64,000 nucleotides of DNA from Maricaulis sp048268525 (GCF_048268525.1 NZ_JBLWVH010000009.1:1-64000); one strand, 5' to 3'. Counted from the stretch's first letter, positions 1 to 9,040 are shown. Numbers and translations are program-made. Notes: generated by a model not told the origin, from the sequence alone.

Positions 1-113
1 CGCGGACAGGCTCCGCTCGTTTCCGGGCACAAGTGACTGAGCTCGTGCCTCCCGTCCCGAAAACCAAAGCCATTATGTGCTGGCGGATAAGGGGTGGGGA
101 TAAGTTCACCTCT

Positions 114-251
114 ATCCCCGCCCCACACACCGTCATCCCGGCGCAGGCCGGGACCCAGACTGCGACGCAAGCTATCGCCAGGCTTGGCGAAATCGAGTGC
201 GCGAGACTGGGGCCTGACTTGTCTCGGGATGACGGTGTGTGGGGCGGGGAT
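114..251. repeat. Long inverted-repeat element upstream of polA
   Basis: Two perfectly complementary 27-bp arms (114-140 and 225-251) surround an imperfectly paired interior. The outer sequence carries the motif CCGTCATCCCG and its complement CGGGATGACGG. The single strand could fold into a hairpin of about 138 nt. It lies in non-coding DNA before a small membrane-protein gene. The other palindromes at 265-318 and 3712-3833 share the GTCATYCCGG core, so it looks like one copy of a dispersed intergenic family. No transposase is nearby. Confidence 0.7.
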
Positions 252-264
252 AAGGACACAAACT

Positions 265-318
265 TTGTCATTCCGGACCTATGCCCGGCCTCGAGCCGGG
301 GGGCGATCCGGGATGACT
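265..318. repeat. Second GTCATYCCGG-type palindrome
   Basis: The left end TTTGTCATTCCGGACC pairs imperfectly with the right end GATCCGGGATGAC. An inner stem of CCCGGC and GCCGGG flanks CTCGAG. It has the same ends as the longer elements at 114-251 and 3712-3833. It is non-coding and directly precedes the gene at 378, so it could also act as a transcript hairpin. Confidence 0.55.
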
Positions 319-377
319 CGGCAAAACAAACCACCACCCCATTGAACCCAACCATCCCCGCGATACACCTTGCTCCC

Positions 378-776
378 ATGACCGAGCTTGCCACCGACCT
401 CTCCCGCCTGATCGTCCAGCTGTTTGCCCTCTGGCTGATCGCCGTCGCCGGGCTTTGCCTTGTCCGACCTCGCTTGGCCATCAAAGGGTTGGGCGCGATG
501 GGATCGACGCCGCTGATCCATTTTGGCGAACATGCCCTGCGCGCCCTGGTCGGTCTGGCCCTGATCGGCGTCTCCAGCGCCACGCCCTGGCCGCAAGCTT
601 TCTTCTGGGCCGGTATCTTCATCGTCGGCAGTTCAGCGCTCATCGCAATCGCCCCGCGCCGCTGGCATCACGCCTATGCAATGTTCTGGGCGAGGCGTTT
701 ACCGCCCTGGTCGCTGCGAGTGATGGCGCCGGCCACCGCTGTTGCGGGTGGCGCGCTGTTCCGTCTGGTGAGTTAA
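378..776 (+). CDS. Small integral membrane protein, function unknown
   Basis: The protein is 132 residues and dominated by hydrophobic stretches: about residues 8-30, 50-70, 72-92 and a C-terminal segment. An N-terminal amphipathic piece and RR/RRWHH basic loops give an alternating topology. I see no catalytic motif. The ATG at 378 is chosen because the longer open frame upstream runs through the palindromic repeats and reads as nonsense. The ribosome-binding site is weak. It stands alone ahead of polA with about 106 bp between them. I do not recognise the family; the frame could be a non-essential orphan. Confidence 0.5.
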   Translation: MTELATDLSRLIVQLFALWLIAVAGLCLVRPRLAIKGLGAMGSTPLIHFGEHALRALVGLALIGVSSATPWPQAFFWAGIFIVGSSALIAIAPRRWHHAYAMFWARRLPPWSLRVMAPATAVAGGALFRLVS

Positions 777-882
777 GGCGGCAAGGCCCCACCGCACTCC
801 CCCCATGACCCCGCGCCCTCCCCGCGCTAGTCTCCGGCACAACTGATTTGCGCACCTGCGCATCCGCCCGGAGAGACACCCC

Positions 883-3669
883 ATGGCCACGACCAAACCC
901 GTCGACGAGACCAGCCACGTCTATCTGATCGACGGGTCGGGTTATATTTTCCGCGCCTATCATGCGCTGCCGCCGCTGACCCGGACTGACGGGACGCCGA
1001 CCGGGGCAGTGCAGGGCTTTTGCAACATGTTGTGGAAGCTGCTGGAGGATTTGAAGGGTGACGATCAGCCCTCGCATCTGGCGGTGATCTTCGATCATTC
1101 CGGCAAGACCTTCCGCAATGATCTCTATGACCTCTACAAGGCCAACCGGCCGCCGGCGCCGGAAGACCTGATCCCGCAATTTTCCATCATCCGCGATGCC
1201 ACCCGCGCTTTCGGCACGCCCTGTATCGAGCTGGAAAATTACGAGGCCGACGACATCATCGCCACCTATGCCCGCCAGGCCGAGGCGCTGGGTGCTGACG
1301 TCACCATCGTCTCCTCGGACAAGGATTTGATGCAATTGGTGACCGACAAAGTCTCCATGTTCGACGCCATGAAGAACAAGCGCATCCAGGCACCGGAAGT
1401 GATGGAGAAGTTCGGCGTCGGGCCGGACAAGGTCATCGATATCCAGTCACTCGCCGGCGACAGTGTCGACAATGTGCCCGGCGTGCCCGGGATCGGTGTG
1501 AAGACGGCGGCGCTGTTGATCAATGAATATGGCGATCTCGACACGCTGCTCGAGCGGGCCGGCGAGATCAAGCAGAAGGGCCGGCGCGAAAAACTGCTCG
1601 CCCATGCGGAGGATGCCCGCATCTCCCGCGATCTGGTGACCCTGAAGCTCGACGCACCGATGCCGGAAAGGCTGGAAGAATTCGGCCTCGCCGAGCCGGA
1701 CCCGGATGTCCTCGTCCCCTTCCTGCGCGAGATGGAGTTCCGCTCCTTCACCCGCAAGGTGGAAGAAGCGCTGGGCGGCCCGCCGGCCGACGAGACCGGC
1801 GATGCCACCGCCCCGATCAATCGCGACGCCTATGAATGCGTGACGACGATGGAGGCGCTCGAGCGCTGGATCGCCAAGTGCTTTGAGGCCGGGCAGATCG
1901 CCGTCGATACCGAGACCGATGCCCTGTCCTCGACGGCGTCGGGACTGGTCGGCATCTCGCTGGCCACCGCGCCCGGCGAGGCCTGTTATATCCCGCTCGC
2001 CCATGTCGATCCGCAGGACACCGGCGACATGTTCGACACCGGCGCCTCGCCAGAGCAGATCCCGATGGATCAGGCGCTCAAAGCCCTGAAGCCCTTGCTG
2101 GAAGATCCGGCGGTGCTGAAGATCGGGCAGAATTTCAAATATGATCTCGGCGTATTGTCACGCTATGGGATTGATGTCGCGCCCTATGACGACACCATGC
2201 TGATCTCCTATGTCATGGAGGCCGGCCTGCACGGGCATGGCATGGACGCGCTGGCCGAGCTGCATCTGGGCCATACCTGCATCCCCTTCAAGGAGATCTG
2301 CGGCACCGGCAAGAACCAGATCACTTTCGACAAGGTCCCGCTGGACAAGGCGACGCTCTATGCCGCCGAAGATGCCGACATCACCCTGCGCCTGTGGGAG
2401 ATTCTCAAACCGGCCATGGTCGCCAAGAAGATGGCCACGGTCTACGAGACGCTGGAACGCCCCATGGCGGATGTGCTCTCCAAGATGGAGCGCACGGGCA
2501 TCAAGGTCGATCCGGACCAGTTGAACCGGCTCTCCTCCGACTTCGCCCAGAAAATGGCCGCCGCCGAGGCCGAGGCGCATGAGGCGGCAGGCCGCGACTT
2601 CAACGTTGCGTCACCGAAACAAATCGGGGAAATCCTGTTTGGAGAGATGGGCTTGCCGGGTGGCAAGAAAACCAAAACCGGGGCCTGGTCGACCGATGCC
2701 GCGGTGCTCGACCAGCTCGCCGCCGAGGGCCATGCCCTGCCGGTCGCGCTGTTGGAATACCGCCAATTTGCCAAGCTGAAATCGACCTATTCCGACAGTC
2801 TCTTCGCCCATATCAACCGCGACACCAAGCGGGTCCACACCTCTTTCTCGCTGGCCGCGACCACGACCGGCCGCCTGTCCTCGACAGAGCCCAATCTGCA
2901 GAATATCCCGATCCGCACCGAGGCCGGCCGGCAGATCCGCGAAGTCTTCATCGCCGAGCCCGGCCATGTGCTGGTCGCCGCCGACTATTCCCAGGTCGAG
3001 CTGCGCCTTCTCGCCCATATCGCCGATGTCGAAAGCCTCAAACAAGCCTTTCGCGACGGCACTGATATTCACGCCATGACCGCCTCGGAAGTCTTCGGCG
3101 TGCCGATCGAGGGCATGGACCCGATGGTCCGGCGCAAGGCCAAGGCGATCAATTTCGGGGTGATCTACGGCATTTCCGCCTTCGGTCTCGCCAATCAGAT
3201 CGGCGTCAAGCGCGACGAGGCCAAGGCCTTCATCGACGCCTATTTCGAGAAATTCCCCGGCATCCGCGCCTATATGGATGAGATGAAGGCCAATGCCGCC
3301 GAGACCGGCTATGTCGAGACCATCTTCGGTCGCCGCTGCCATTTCCCGGGCATTCGCGACAAGAACCCCAATATGCGCATGTTCGCTGAACGCCAGGCCA
3401 TCAACGCCCCGATCCAGGGCTCAGCCGCCGACGTCATCCGCCGCGCCATGATCCGCATGGACGACGCCCTCAAGGCCGCCAATCTGGACGCGAAAATGCT
3501 GCTCCAGGTGCATGATGAACTGGTGTTTGAAGTGCCAGAGGGTCAGGCCGACGATCTGATAGCGCTGGCCTCAAATGTAATGGGTGAGGCGTGTGCGCCC
3601 GCGCTGGAACTAAGCGTGCCGCTGGTGGTGGACGCGAAGGCGGGGATGACGTGGGGTGAGGCTCATTAG
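883..3669 (+). CDS. polA: DNA polymerase I
   Basis: This 928-residue protein has the full three-domain layout. The N-terminal 5'-3' exonuclease spans about residues 1-300. The 3'-5' proofreading domain spans about 330-510 and keeps its acidic motifs (DTETDAL, GQNFKYDLG, YAAEDAD). The family A polymerase has motif A DYSQVELRLLAHI, motif B RRKAKAINFGVIYG and motif C QVHDELVFEV. All catalytic acidic residues expected for proofreading are present, as in E. coli Pol I. It fills gaps and removes primers at lagging-strand junctions and during excision repair. The gene is monocistronic and ends just before a palindromic repeat. The ATG at 883 follows GGAGAGACACCCC, an acceptable Shine-Dalgarno site. 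Confidence 0.98.
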   Translation: MATTKPVDETSHVYLIDGSGYIFRAYHALPPLTRTDGTPTGAVQGFCNMLWKLLEDLKGDDQPSHLAVIFDHSGKTFRNDLYDLYKANRPPAPEDLIPQFSIIRDATRAFGTPCIELENYEADDIIATYARQAEALGADVTIVSSDKDLMQLVTDKVSMFDAMKNKRIQAPEVMEKFGVGPDKVIDIQSLAGDSVDNVPGVPGIGVKTAALLINEYGDLDTLLERAGEIKQKGRREKLLAHAEDARISRDLVTLKLDAPMPERLEEFGLAEPDPDVLVPFLREMEFRSFTRKVEEALGGPPADETGDATAPINRDAYECVTTMEALERWIAKCFEAGQIAVDTETDALSSTASGLVGISLATAPGEACYIPLAHVDPQDTGDMFDTGASPEQIPMDQALKALKPLLEDPAVLKIGQNFKYDLGVLSRYGIDVAPYDDTMLISYVMEAGLHGHGMDALAELHLGHTCIPFKEICGTGKNQITFDKVPLDKATLYAAEDADITLRLWEILKPAMVAKKMATVYETLERPMADVLSKMERTGIKVDPDQLNRLSSDFAQKMAAAEAEAHEAAGRDFNVASPKQIGEILFGEMGLPGGKKTKTGAWSTDAAVLDQLAAEGHALPVALLEYRQFAKLKSTYSDSLFAHINRDTKRVHTSFSLAATTTGRLSSTEPNLQNIPIRTEAGRQIREVFIAEPGHVLVAADYSQVELRLLAHIADVESLKQAFRDGTDIHAMTASEVFGVPIEGMDPMVRRKAKAINFGVIYGISAFGLANQIGVKRDEAKAFIDAYFEKFPGIRAYMDEMKANAAETGYVETIFGRRCHFPGIRDKNPNMRMFAERQAINAPIQGSAADVIRRAMIRMDDALKAANLDAKMLLQVHDELVFEVPEGQADDLIALASNVMGEACAPALELSVPLVVDAKAGMTWGEAH

Positions 3670-3711
3670 GGGGCTGAACGCGAGCTCAGCCTCGATCAAC
3701 TGTCACGCTCA

Positions 3712-3833
3712 TTTGTCATCCCGGCCGGATAGCCCGCGAAAGCGGGCTGCAGGGCCGGGACCTATCGCTCGGCGGGCATATGGGTCCCCGATCTGCGCCC
3801 CGCTTTCGCGGGGCATCCGTCGGGGATGACAAA
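3712..3833. repeat. Intergenic palindromic repeat after polA
   Basis: The ends TTTGTCATCCCGGCCGGA and TCCGTCGGGGATGACAAA are near-complementary. The interior has two independent hairpins, GCCCGCGAAAGCGGGC and GCCCCGCTTTCGCGGGGC. The ends match the repeats at 114-318. It sits between the converging polA and CPBP protease genes, where it may also help terminate transcription from both sides. Confidence 0.7.
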
Positions 3834-3861
3834 AACTGGATCGAATGACTGAAGAGGGGCT

Positions 3862-4710
3862 TCAATCCGTCGGTCGGCGCTTCAGCTCGCCCCGCCGCCA
3901 GCTATCCGCCAGGAAAAGACCCGTCACGACAATGATCATCGCGACGACGGGCCAGGAGTCCTCCGGGCCGGCGAGGCCTCCGGTCAGCCAGTCCGGACCG
4001 GTGAGGTCGCTCTGCAACGGCGCCAGGGCGCGCCATTGCTCCTGTCCGGTAAGCGGCAGGCCAGTGACGAAGATCGTATAGTTCCAGGCGGCATGGTTGA
4101 GGCCGACGGCCCAGATATTGCCGGTTCGGACATAGACCAGCGACCAGAAAATGCCGATAGCGAGACCGGCGAAGAGCGGCACCCACCCGCCCCAATTGTC
4201 GTTGAAGATGTGCAGGGCCGAGAAGATCAGGCTGGGGATCAACAACGCCGGCCAGACTCCGAAGTGGCGTCGGACAAGGGCGAACAGAACGCCGCGAAAG
4301 ACGATTTCCTCGAACATTGCGGCAGCGAGAATGGTCAGCGCCACACCGAACATGCCGTTCGGTCCCGAAATCGCGACCAGCGCATAGGCGCCCGTCAGGT
4401 AGAGCAGGAGAAGCGGCAGGCCGATCATGGCCGAGCCCGCCAGGGTCCACAGGGCAATGGGTTTGACCGCGAAGGTCAGTTCGGTAGCGGGTCGCCGTTC
4501 GACGAGGCGCACATAGGCCCAGAAGCCGACAATGAAGGCGACCAGCATCAGGCTTCGACGGATCAGGGAGAGGATCGCCTCGGATGGCTCGAAGACGGTG
4601 GCGATCAGGGGCAGTATGCCCAGCCGGACGGTGGCACCTGTGATCACAAGCGCCAGCACGGCCAGGCCAAGACCTGCGAGCAGGTGCAAAACTGGTTTCA
4701 GACGGGACAT
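3862..4710 (-). CDS. CPBP family intramembrane metalloprotease (Abi/CAAX type)
   Basis: The protein has 282 residues with about seven or eight hydrophobic segments. It carries the family motifs in order: EEIVFRG (EExxxR, about residue 155), the FSALHIF histidine motif, and GLNHAAWN near residue 235. Members are membrane-embedded glutamate/metal proteases related to Rce1, with mostly unknown bacterial substrates. The ATG at 4710 is chosen because the hydrophobic start MSRLKPVLHLLAGLGLA begins there and upstream sequence belongs to the MarR gene. It lies 25 bp behind that regulator on the same strand, so the two are probably one transcript. Confidence 0.85.
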   Translation of the reverse strand: MSRLKPVLHLLAGLGLAVLALVITGATVRLGILPLIATVFEPSEAILSLIRRSLMLVAFIVGFWAYVRLVERRPATELTFAVKPIALWTLAGSAMIGLPLLLLYLTGAYALVAISGPNGMFGVALTILAAAMFEEIVFRGVLFALVRRHFGVWPALLIPSLIFSALHIFNDNWGGWVPLFAGLAIGIFWSLVYVRTGNIWAVGLNHAAWNYTIFVTGLPLTGQEQWRALAPLQSDLTGPDWLTGGLAGPEDSWPVVAMIIVVTGLFLADSWRRGELKRRPTD

Positions 4711-4735
4711 TGGGGACGCCTTCTTGCGTGGGAGT

Positions 4736-5224
4736 TCAGGATGAAACGGGCTGCGGATCGGGCAGTCGGGCGGGGATGGGCCGCGCAGCGAGACATTCCG
4801 TGGCGGACCCGACGGCCTTGTTGAGGTCCACACCCAGCTCGGCGAACAGGTCGGCATAGGCGCGATCAAGCCCGTCGAGGAAAGGCTGGAGGCGCTCAGC
4901 CTGCTCCCGTCCCTGCGCCGTCAATGAAACCAGCCGCTTTCGGGCATCTTTCGGATCGGGCCCGGTTTCGACATAGCCCTGGCGAACCAGGCCATTGATC
5001 CGGTGCGAGACCAGCTGGTGCGAGATTCCCAGCTCGGTCGCAAGCCAGGCCAGCGATGCGGGCCCGGCATGGTACAGCGCCTGCACACAGCCCGCCTGCA
5101 TTACCGTGATCGCGAGGCCATGCGACGCCAAAGCGGCATCCACCTGCTCGCTCAAGCGGTCCATGAATCGTTGCGTACGCAGGAGAAAAGCGGCTCGGCC
5201 GTCGAAATGAGGAATGTCGGACAT
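4736..5224 (-). CDS. MarR family transcriptional regulator
   Basis: This 162-residue protein has the MarR winged helix-turn-helix, with recognition helix region LGISHQLVSHRINGLVRQGYV and wing DPKDARKRLVSLT followed by long C-terminal dimer helices. MarR proteins usually repress their own operon and release DNA on binding a small phenolic or oxidative ligand. The gene starts the regulator-CPBP protease pair. A near-perfect 20-bp palindrome at 5262-5281, about 40 bp before the start, is the likely operator. The ligand cannot be told from sequence. Confidence 0.88.
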   Translation of the reverse strand: MSDIPHFDGRAAFLLRTQRFMDRLSEQVDAALASHGLAITVMQAGCVQALYHAGPASLAWLATELGISHQLVSHRINGLVRQGYVETGPDPKDARKRLVSLTAQGREQAERLQPFLDGLDRAYADLFAELGVDLNKAVGSATECLAARPIPARLPDPQPVSS

Positions 5225-5261
5225 CGGTTGATCCTTTTCGCGAACCTATTTCTACATACAT

Positions 5262-5281
5262 TTGTACAAATATTTGTGCAA
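5262..5281. promoter_or_regulatory. Putative MarR operator palindrome
   Basis: TTGTACAAATATTTGTGCAA is an inverted repeat matching its own complement at 18 of 20 positions. It is AT-rich against a GC-rich background and sits 38-57 bp upstream of the MarR start codon. MarR dimers typically bind 16-20-bp palindromes of this kind to repress themselves. The role is inferred from position and symmetry. Confidence 0.5.
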
Positions 5282-5453
5282 TAGGATAGATGCAGGGTTC
5301 GTGACTGGATGTACAGCGGCGCGGGGAATGGTCGGATGGGTGAGCGACCGGTCAGCCCGGGTTTTCGACTGTCTCGGCAGATTGTTCGGCCCGATCTTGG
5401 CTCGACGCGACCGGCCGGATCAATCTAACCTCGGATGACGCAGGGGGAAGAAT

Positions 5454-6458
5454 ATGGCGACCCGCTATCCGGCGAAATTCATTCACTTCGGCCTGCCCAA
5501 ATGCGGCTCGACTTTCCTGCAGAGCGTCTGGGGCTTGGACGGCGGCTATACTTCGGTCAGCCTGGCGCGGGCGGCGAATTCGGCGCGGCAACTGGCCCTG
5601 CAGGGAGCCTCCGCCAGCCTGCCACACATCGATCTCGGCGTCCGGGCGGGCGCCGGCACCAACCTCGTCGCGTCGGCAGAAGGGTTCAGCTGGGCGTATC
5701 TGGGCAGACCCGCCGAGCAGGACCGGATCGCGGACCTTCATCGCATTGCCGCCGCGATGACCGGGCAGGCCAGGATCGCGCCGGTCGCGCTGTTCATGGT
5801 CCGCGACCCGGTCGACTGGATACGCTCCACCCATGAGCAGGTGATCAGGCGCGGCGATCATGACACCGGCCGCGCCTATCTGGCAAAGCACCGCGCGCTG
5901 ATCGAACGCGTGCTGGACCTGCGGCATATCGAGGAGGTTTTCGGAGCGCATTTCGAGCGCGTCGTCTTTCTCTCGGCCGACGAAATGCGCCACGATCCCG
6001 ACCGTTTCTGGAACCGTTATGAGGCCGAACTCGATGTGCCGCGTCCCGACCGGACGTCGATCGAGCGGGTCAGTGAGAGCGACCGGCATGCCAACGCATC
6101 GCTGCAGGAACGGCTGGTACCGATGGCGCGGATGAACCGGGTCCTGTCCGGCATCATGGATGCCTGGGCCGGAATTGAGGGCGCTCCGGGCACTGTCAAA
6201 AAGGAGTTCGAGGTCTTCGGCAGCCCGTTCGACAAGGCCCGGGTCTGGGCGTCACGGCGGGTCAGCGAATATTCGTCAGCCGAGCAGATTGAGAGCCTGC
6301 TGGGCGGGGCTTTCGCCGGGATGGCGGACGGGTTCACCGACCTGCCGCTCGATGAAGCGCTCAGATCGCACCTTCGCAGGCAATTTTGCGATCTCATCGA
6401 CACCCGGGACACAATCCCGGACTCGTTGAAGGCTTCGTATCGGGCAGCTCTGGCCTAG
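5454..6458 (+). CDS. Sulfotransferase-like protein
   Basis: The 334-residue protein opens with HFGLPKCGSTFLQS, matching the PAPS 5'-phosphosulfate-binding loop of sulfotransferases. The 3'-phosphate-binding region follows in MVRDPVDWIRSTHEQ near residue 120. There is no signal peptide or membrane segment, so it is probably cytoplasmic and would transfer sulfate from PAPS to an unknown acceptor such as a polysaccharide or lipid. It is a single-gene unit divergent from MarR and ends at a strong terminator shared with gyrB. GGGGGAAGA before the ATG is a good ribosome-binding site. The C-terminal half has no feature I recognise. Confidence 0.72.
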   Translation: MATRYPAKFIHFGLPKCGSTFLQSVWGLDGGYTSVSLARAANSARQLALQGASASLPHIDLGVRAGAGTNLVASAEGFSWAYLGRPAEQDRIADLHRIAAAMTGQARIAPVALFMVRDPVDWIRSTHEQVIRRGDHDTGRAYLAKHRALIERVLDLRHIEEVFGAHFERVVFLSADEMRHDPDRFWNRYEAELDVPRPDRTSIERVSESDRHANASLQERLVPMARMNRVLSGIMDAWAGIEGAPGTVKKEFEVFGSPFDKARVWASRRVSEYSSAEQIESLLGGAFAGMADGFTDLPLDEALRSHLRRQFCDLIDTRDTIPDSLKASYRAALA

Positions 6459-6510
6459 CCCGCCGCCGGCAGTGTCGGCGGACAGACGGGCCGGTTTCAA
6501 CCTTGCACAA

Positions 6511-6539
6511 AAACGCCCGCCTGGTTCAGGCGGGCGTTT
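6511..6539. terminator. Bidirectional intrinsic terminator
   Basis: Perfect 13-bp arms (AAACGCCCGCCTG and its complement) are separated by GTT. There is an A-run on one side and a T-run on the other. It lies between the convergent sulfotransferase and gyrB genes and can serve both. Confidence 0.9.
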
Positions 6540-6564
6540 GCAGTGCCAACGGTATGGTGGAGCC

Positions 6565-8967
6565 CTAAGCGTCCACCTCCGCTTCCAGCGCGTGCTCCTG
6601 GATGAAGTCGCGACGCGGCTCTACCACATCGCCCATCAGCTTGGAAAAGAGCTCGTCGGCGGTGTCGGCATGGGTGACCGAGACCTGCAGCAAGGACCGC
6701 GCATTGGGATCGAGCGTGGTTTCCCAGAGCTGGCCGGGATTCATTTCGCCCAGACCCTTATAGCGCTGGATCTTCATGCCCTTTGCCCCCGAGACGACCA
6801 CGGCATCGACCAGCTCGCGCGGCGAATTGATGGTCACCGGGCCGGATTTCGGGACGAAGCTGGCCGGACCGGCATAGTCATCGGAGATCGCCGTAGCGCG
6901 CTCATTGAGTCGCTTGGCATCCGGGCTGGCGCGCAGGCTGCGATCCAGCACGACGGTTTCCATGACGCCGCGAACCTCGCGTTCGAAGACCAGATTGCCA
7001 TCGGCCTCGTCCAGACGGCCGCCCCAATTGTCCTCGCCCTCATCGGCAAAGGAGTTGAGACGTGCCGCGCCACGGGCGACGGCCTCGTCGGACGGCTCCG
7101 GCACCAGGGCACCAGCCATGGCGGCGGCTTCCAGGGCAAAACCCGGCGCGCGGGCGATCATGCGGTCGATGGACAGCTTGACCTGGCGCGCCGCGGAAAC
7201 GCGGGCTGCCAGATCCTGGCCCGTCACCACTTCACCACCGTGCAGGGTCAGATGCGCTTCGGAAACGCCTTCCTCAATGAGATAGGCGTCCATCTCGGCC
7301 TGGTCCTTCACATAGCGTTCGGACCGGCCCTTGGCGATTTTGTAGAGCGGAGGCTGGGCGATGTAGAGATAGCCCTTCTCGATCAGCTCCGGCATCTGGC
7401 GATAGAAGAAAGTCAGCAGAAGCGTGCGGATATGGGCGCCATCGACATCAGCATCGGTCATGATGATGACCTTGTGATAGCGCAGCTTTTCGTAATTGAT
7501 CTGATCGCGCCCGATACCGGTGCCCAGCGCCGTGATCAGCGTACCGACCTGTTCCGAGGACAGCATCTTGTCGAAACGGGCGCGCTCCACATTGAGGATC
7601 TTGCCTCGCAGCGGCAGCACGGCCTGGTTTTCCCGGTGGCGTCCCTGCTTGGCAGAGCCGCCGGCTGAGTCACCCTCGACGATGAAGAGTTCGGACTTGG
7701 CCGGATCCTTCTCCTGGCAGTCCGCCAGCTTGCCGGGCAAGGACGAGATTTCCAGCGCCGATTTGCGGCGGGTCAGCTCGCGCGCCTTGCGGGCGGCTTC
7801 GCGGGCTGCCGCGGCCTCGATGATCTTGCCGACCACCATTTTGGCCTCGGTCGGATGTTCCTCGAACCATTCCGCCAGCGCCTCGCCCACAGCGCCTTCA
7901 ACGGCGGGGCGGACTTCCGATGAGACCAGCTTGTCCTTGGTCTGGGAGGAGAATTTCGGGTCCGGCACTTTCACCGACAGCACGCAGGTCAGGCCCTCGC
8001 GGGCGTCATCGCCGGAAATCGACACCTTGGCCTTGGAGGCCAGGCCGGACGAGGCCGCATAGGTGTTGATGATGCGGGTCAGCGCGCCGCGGAAACCGGC
8101 CAGATGGGTACCGCCATCGCGCTGCGGGATGTTGTTGGTGAAGCAGAGGACATTCTCGTGATAGCTGTCATTCCACTCCAGCGCCGCTTCCACCGCCACG
8201 CCATCCTTCTCGCCGGTGATCAGGACCGGCGGGGTGAAGATCGGGGTCTTGTTGCGGTCCAGGTGGGCGACGAAGGCAGCCACACCGCCATCATAGACCA
8301 TGGTGTCGGAATAGAGCTCGGCCTCACGCTCATCGCGCAGGGTGATCTTGACGCCGGAGTTCAGGAAGGCGAGCTCGCGCAGGCGGTGCTGCAGCGTTTC
8401 GCGATTGAACTCGGTCATGGTGAAGGTTTCTTCCGACGGCATGAAGCGCACTTCCGTGCCCTTCTGGCCCGGCTCGGCATCGCCCATCACCTTGAGATCT
8501 TCCTCGGCATCACCGCGGCGGAAACGCATCCAGTGCCGCTTGCCATTGCGCCAGATGGTCAGGTCCATCCAGTCCGACAGGGCGTTCACCACCGAGACGC
8601 CGACGCCGTGCAGACCGCCGGACACCTTGTAGGAATTCTGGTCGAACTTACCGCCGGCATGGAGCTGGGTCATGATGACCTGGGCCGCCGAGACGCCTTC
8701 TTCCTGGTGGATGTCAGTCGGGATGCCCCGACCATCATCGCGCACCGAGGCAGAACCGTCGGCATGGAGCCTCACCAGGACTTCCGAACAATGGCCGGCC
8801 AGGGCTTCGTCGATCGCATTGTCGACGACCTCATAGACCATGTGATGGAGACCCGAACCGTCATCGGTATCACCGATATACATACCCGGGCGCTTGCGCA
8901 CGGCGTCGAGCCCTTTGAGGACCTTGATCGACTCCGCGCCGTATTCCTGATTCGCTTGTTCCGTCAT
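6565..8967 (-). CDS. gyrB: DNA gyrase subunit B
   Basis: GyrB of 800 residues has the GHKL ATPase domain (RPGMYIGD, VDNAIDEALAG, GGLHGVGVSVVNALS), the transducer domain, and a TOPRIM domain with EGDSAGGSAKQGR and MTDADVDGAHIRTLL. The C-terminal piece is GMKIQRYKGLGEMNP. A long insert within the TOPRIM region gives a length like E. coli GyrB (804) rather than the short 640-residue form. With GyrA, encoded elsewhere, it introduces negative supercoils. The ATG at 8967 gives the usual N-terminus. The 73-bp leader holds an alternating purine-pyrimidine tract that may respond to supercoiling. Confidence 0.97.
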   Translation of the reverse strand: MTEQANQEYGAESIKVLKGLDAVRKRPGMYIGDTDDGSGLHHMVYEVVDNAIDEALAGHCSEVLVRLHADGSASVRDDGRGIPTDIHQEEGVSAAQVIMTQLHAGGKFDQNSYKVSGGLHGVGVSVVNALSDWMDLTIWRNGKRHWMRFRRGDAEEDLKVMGDAEPGQKGTEVRFMPSEETFTMTEFNRETLQHRLRELAFLNSGVKITLRDEREAELYSDTMVYDGGVAAFVAHLDRNKTPIFTPPVLITGEKDGVAVEAALEWNDSYHENVLCFTNNIPQRDGGTHLAGFRGALTRIINTYAASSGLASKAKVSISGDDAREGLTCVLSVKVPDPKFSSQTKDKLVSSEVRPAVEGAVGEALAEWFEEHPTEAKMVVGKIIEAAAAREAARKARELTRRKSALEISSLPGKLADCQEKDPAKSELFIVEGDSAGGSAKQGRHRENQAVLPLRGKILNVERARFDKMLSSEQVGTLITALGTGIGRDQINYEKLRYHKVIIMTDADVDGAHIRTLLLTFFYRQMPELIEKGYLYIAQPPLYKIAKGRSERYVKDQAEMDAYLIEEGVSEAHLTLHGGEVVTGQDLAARVSAARQVKLSIDRMIARAPGFALEAAAMAGALVPEPSDEAVARGAARLNSFADEGEDNWGGRLDEADGNLVFEREVRGVMETVVLDRSLRASPDAKRLNERATAISDDYAGPASFVPKSGPVTINSPRELVDAVVVSGAKGMKIQRYKGLGEMNPGQLWETTLDPNARSLLQVSVTHADTADELFSKLMGDVVEPRRDFIQEHALEAEVDA

Positions 8968-9004
8968 GGTTTTGTTGTACAGGTTTCGCACGCCTGTGAC
9001 CACT

Positions 9005-9038
9005 CGCGCGCACACGCGTACGTGCGCGCGTACGCGTG
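9005..9038. promoter_or_regulatory. 34-bp alternating purine-pyrimidine tract in gyrB leader
   Basis: Every base from 9005 to 9038 alternates pyrimidine-purine, mostly CG and CA/TG steps with two TA steps. The core 9015-9036 is also a 20-of-22 palindrome flanked by ACGCGT hexamers. Such tracts readily adopt left-handed Z-DNA or cruciforms under negative supercoiling. It lies 38-71 bp upstream of the gyrB start, between the VTT gene and gyrB. Confidence 0.55.
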
Positions 9039-9040
9039 AG

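Noticed and set aside
33..377. Upstream extension of the small membrane-protein frame
   Set aside because: It reads straight through palindromic repeats with no protein-like pattern; the hydrophobic protein begins at 378.
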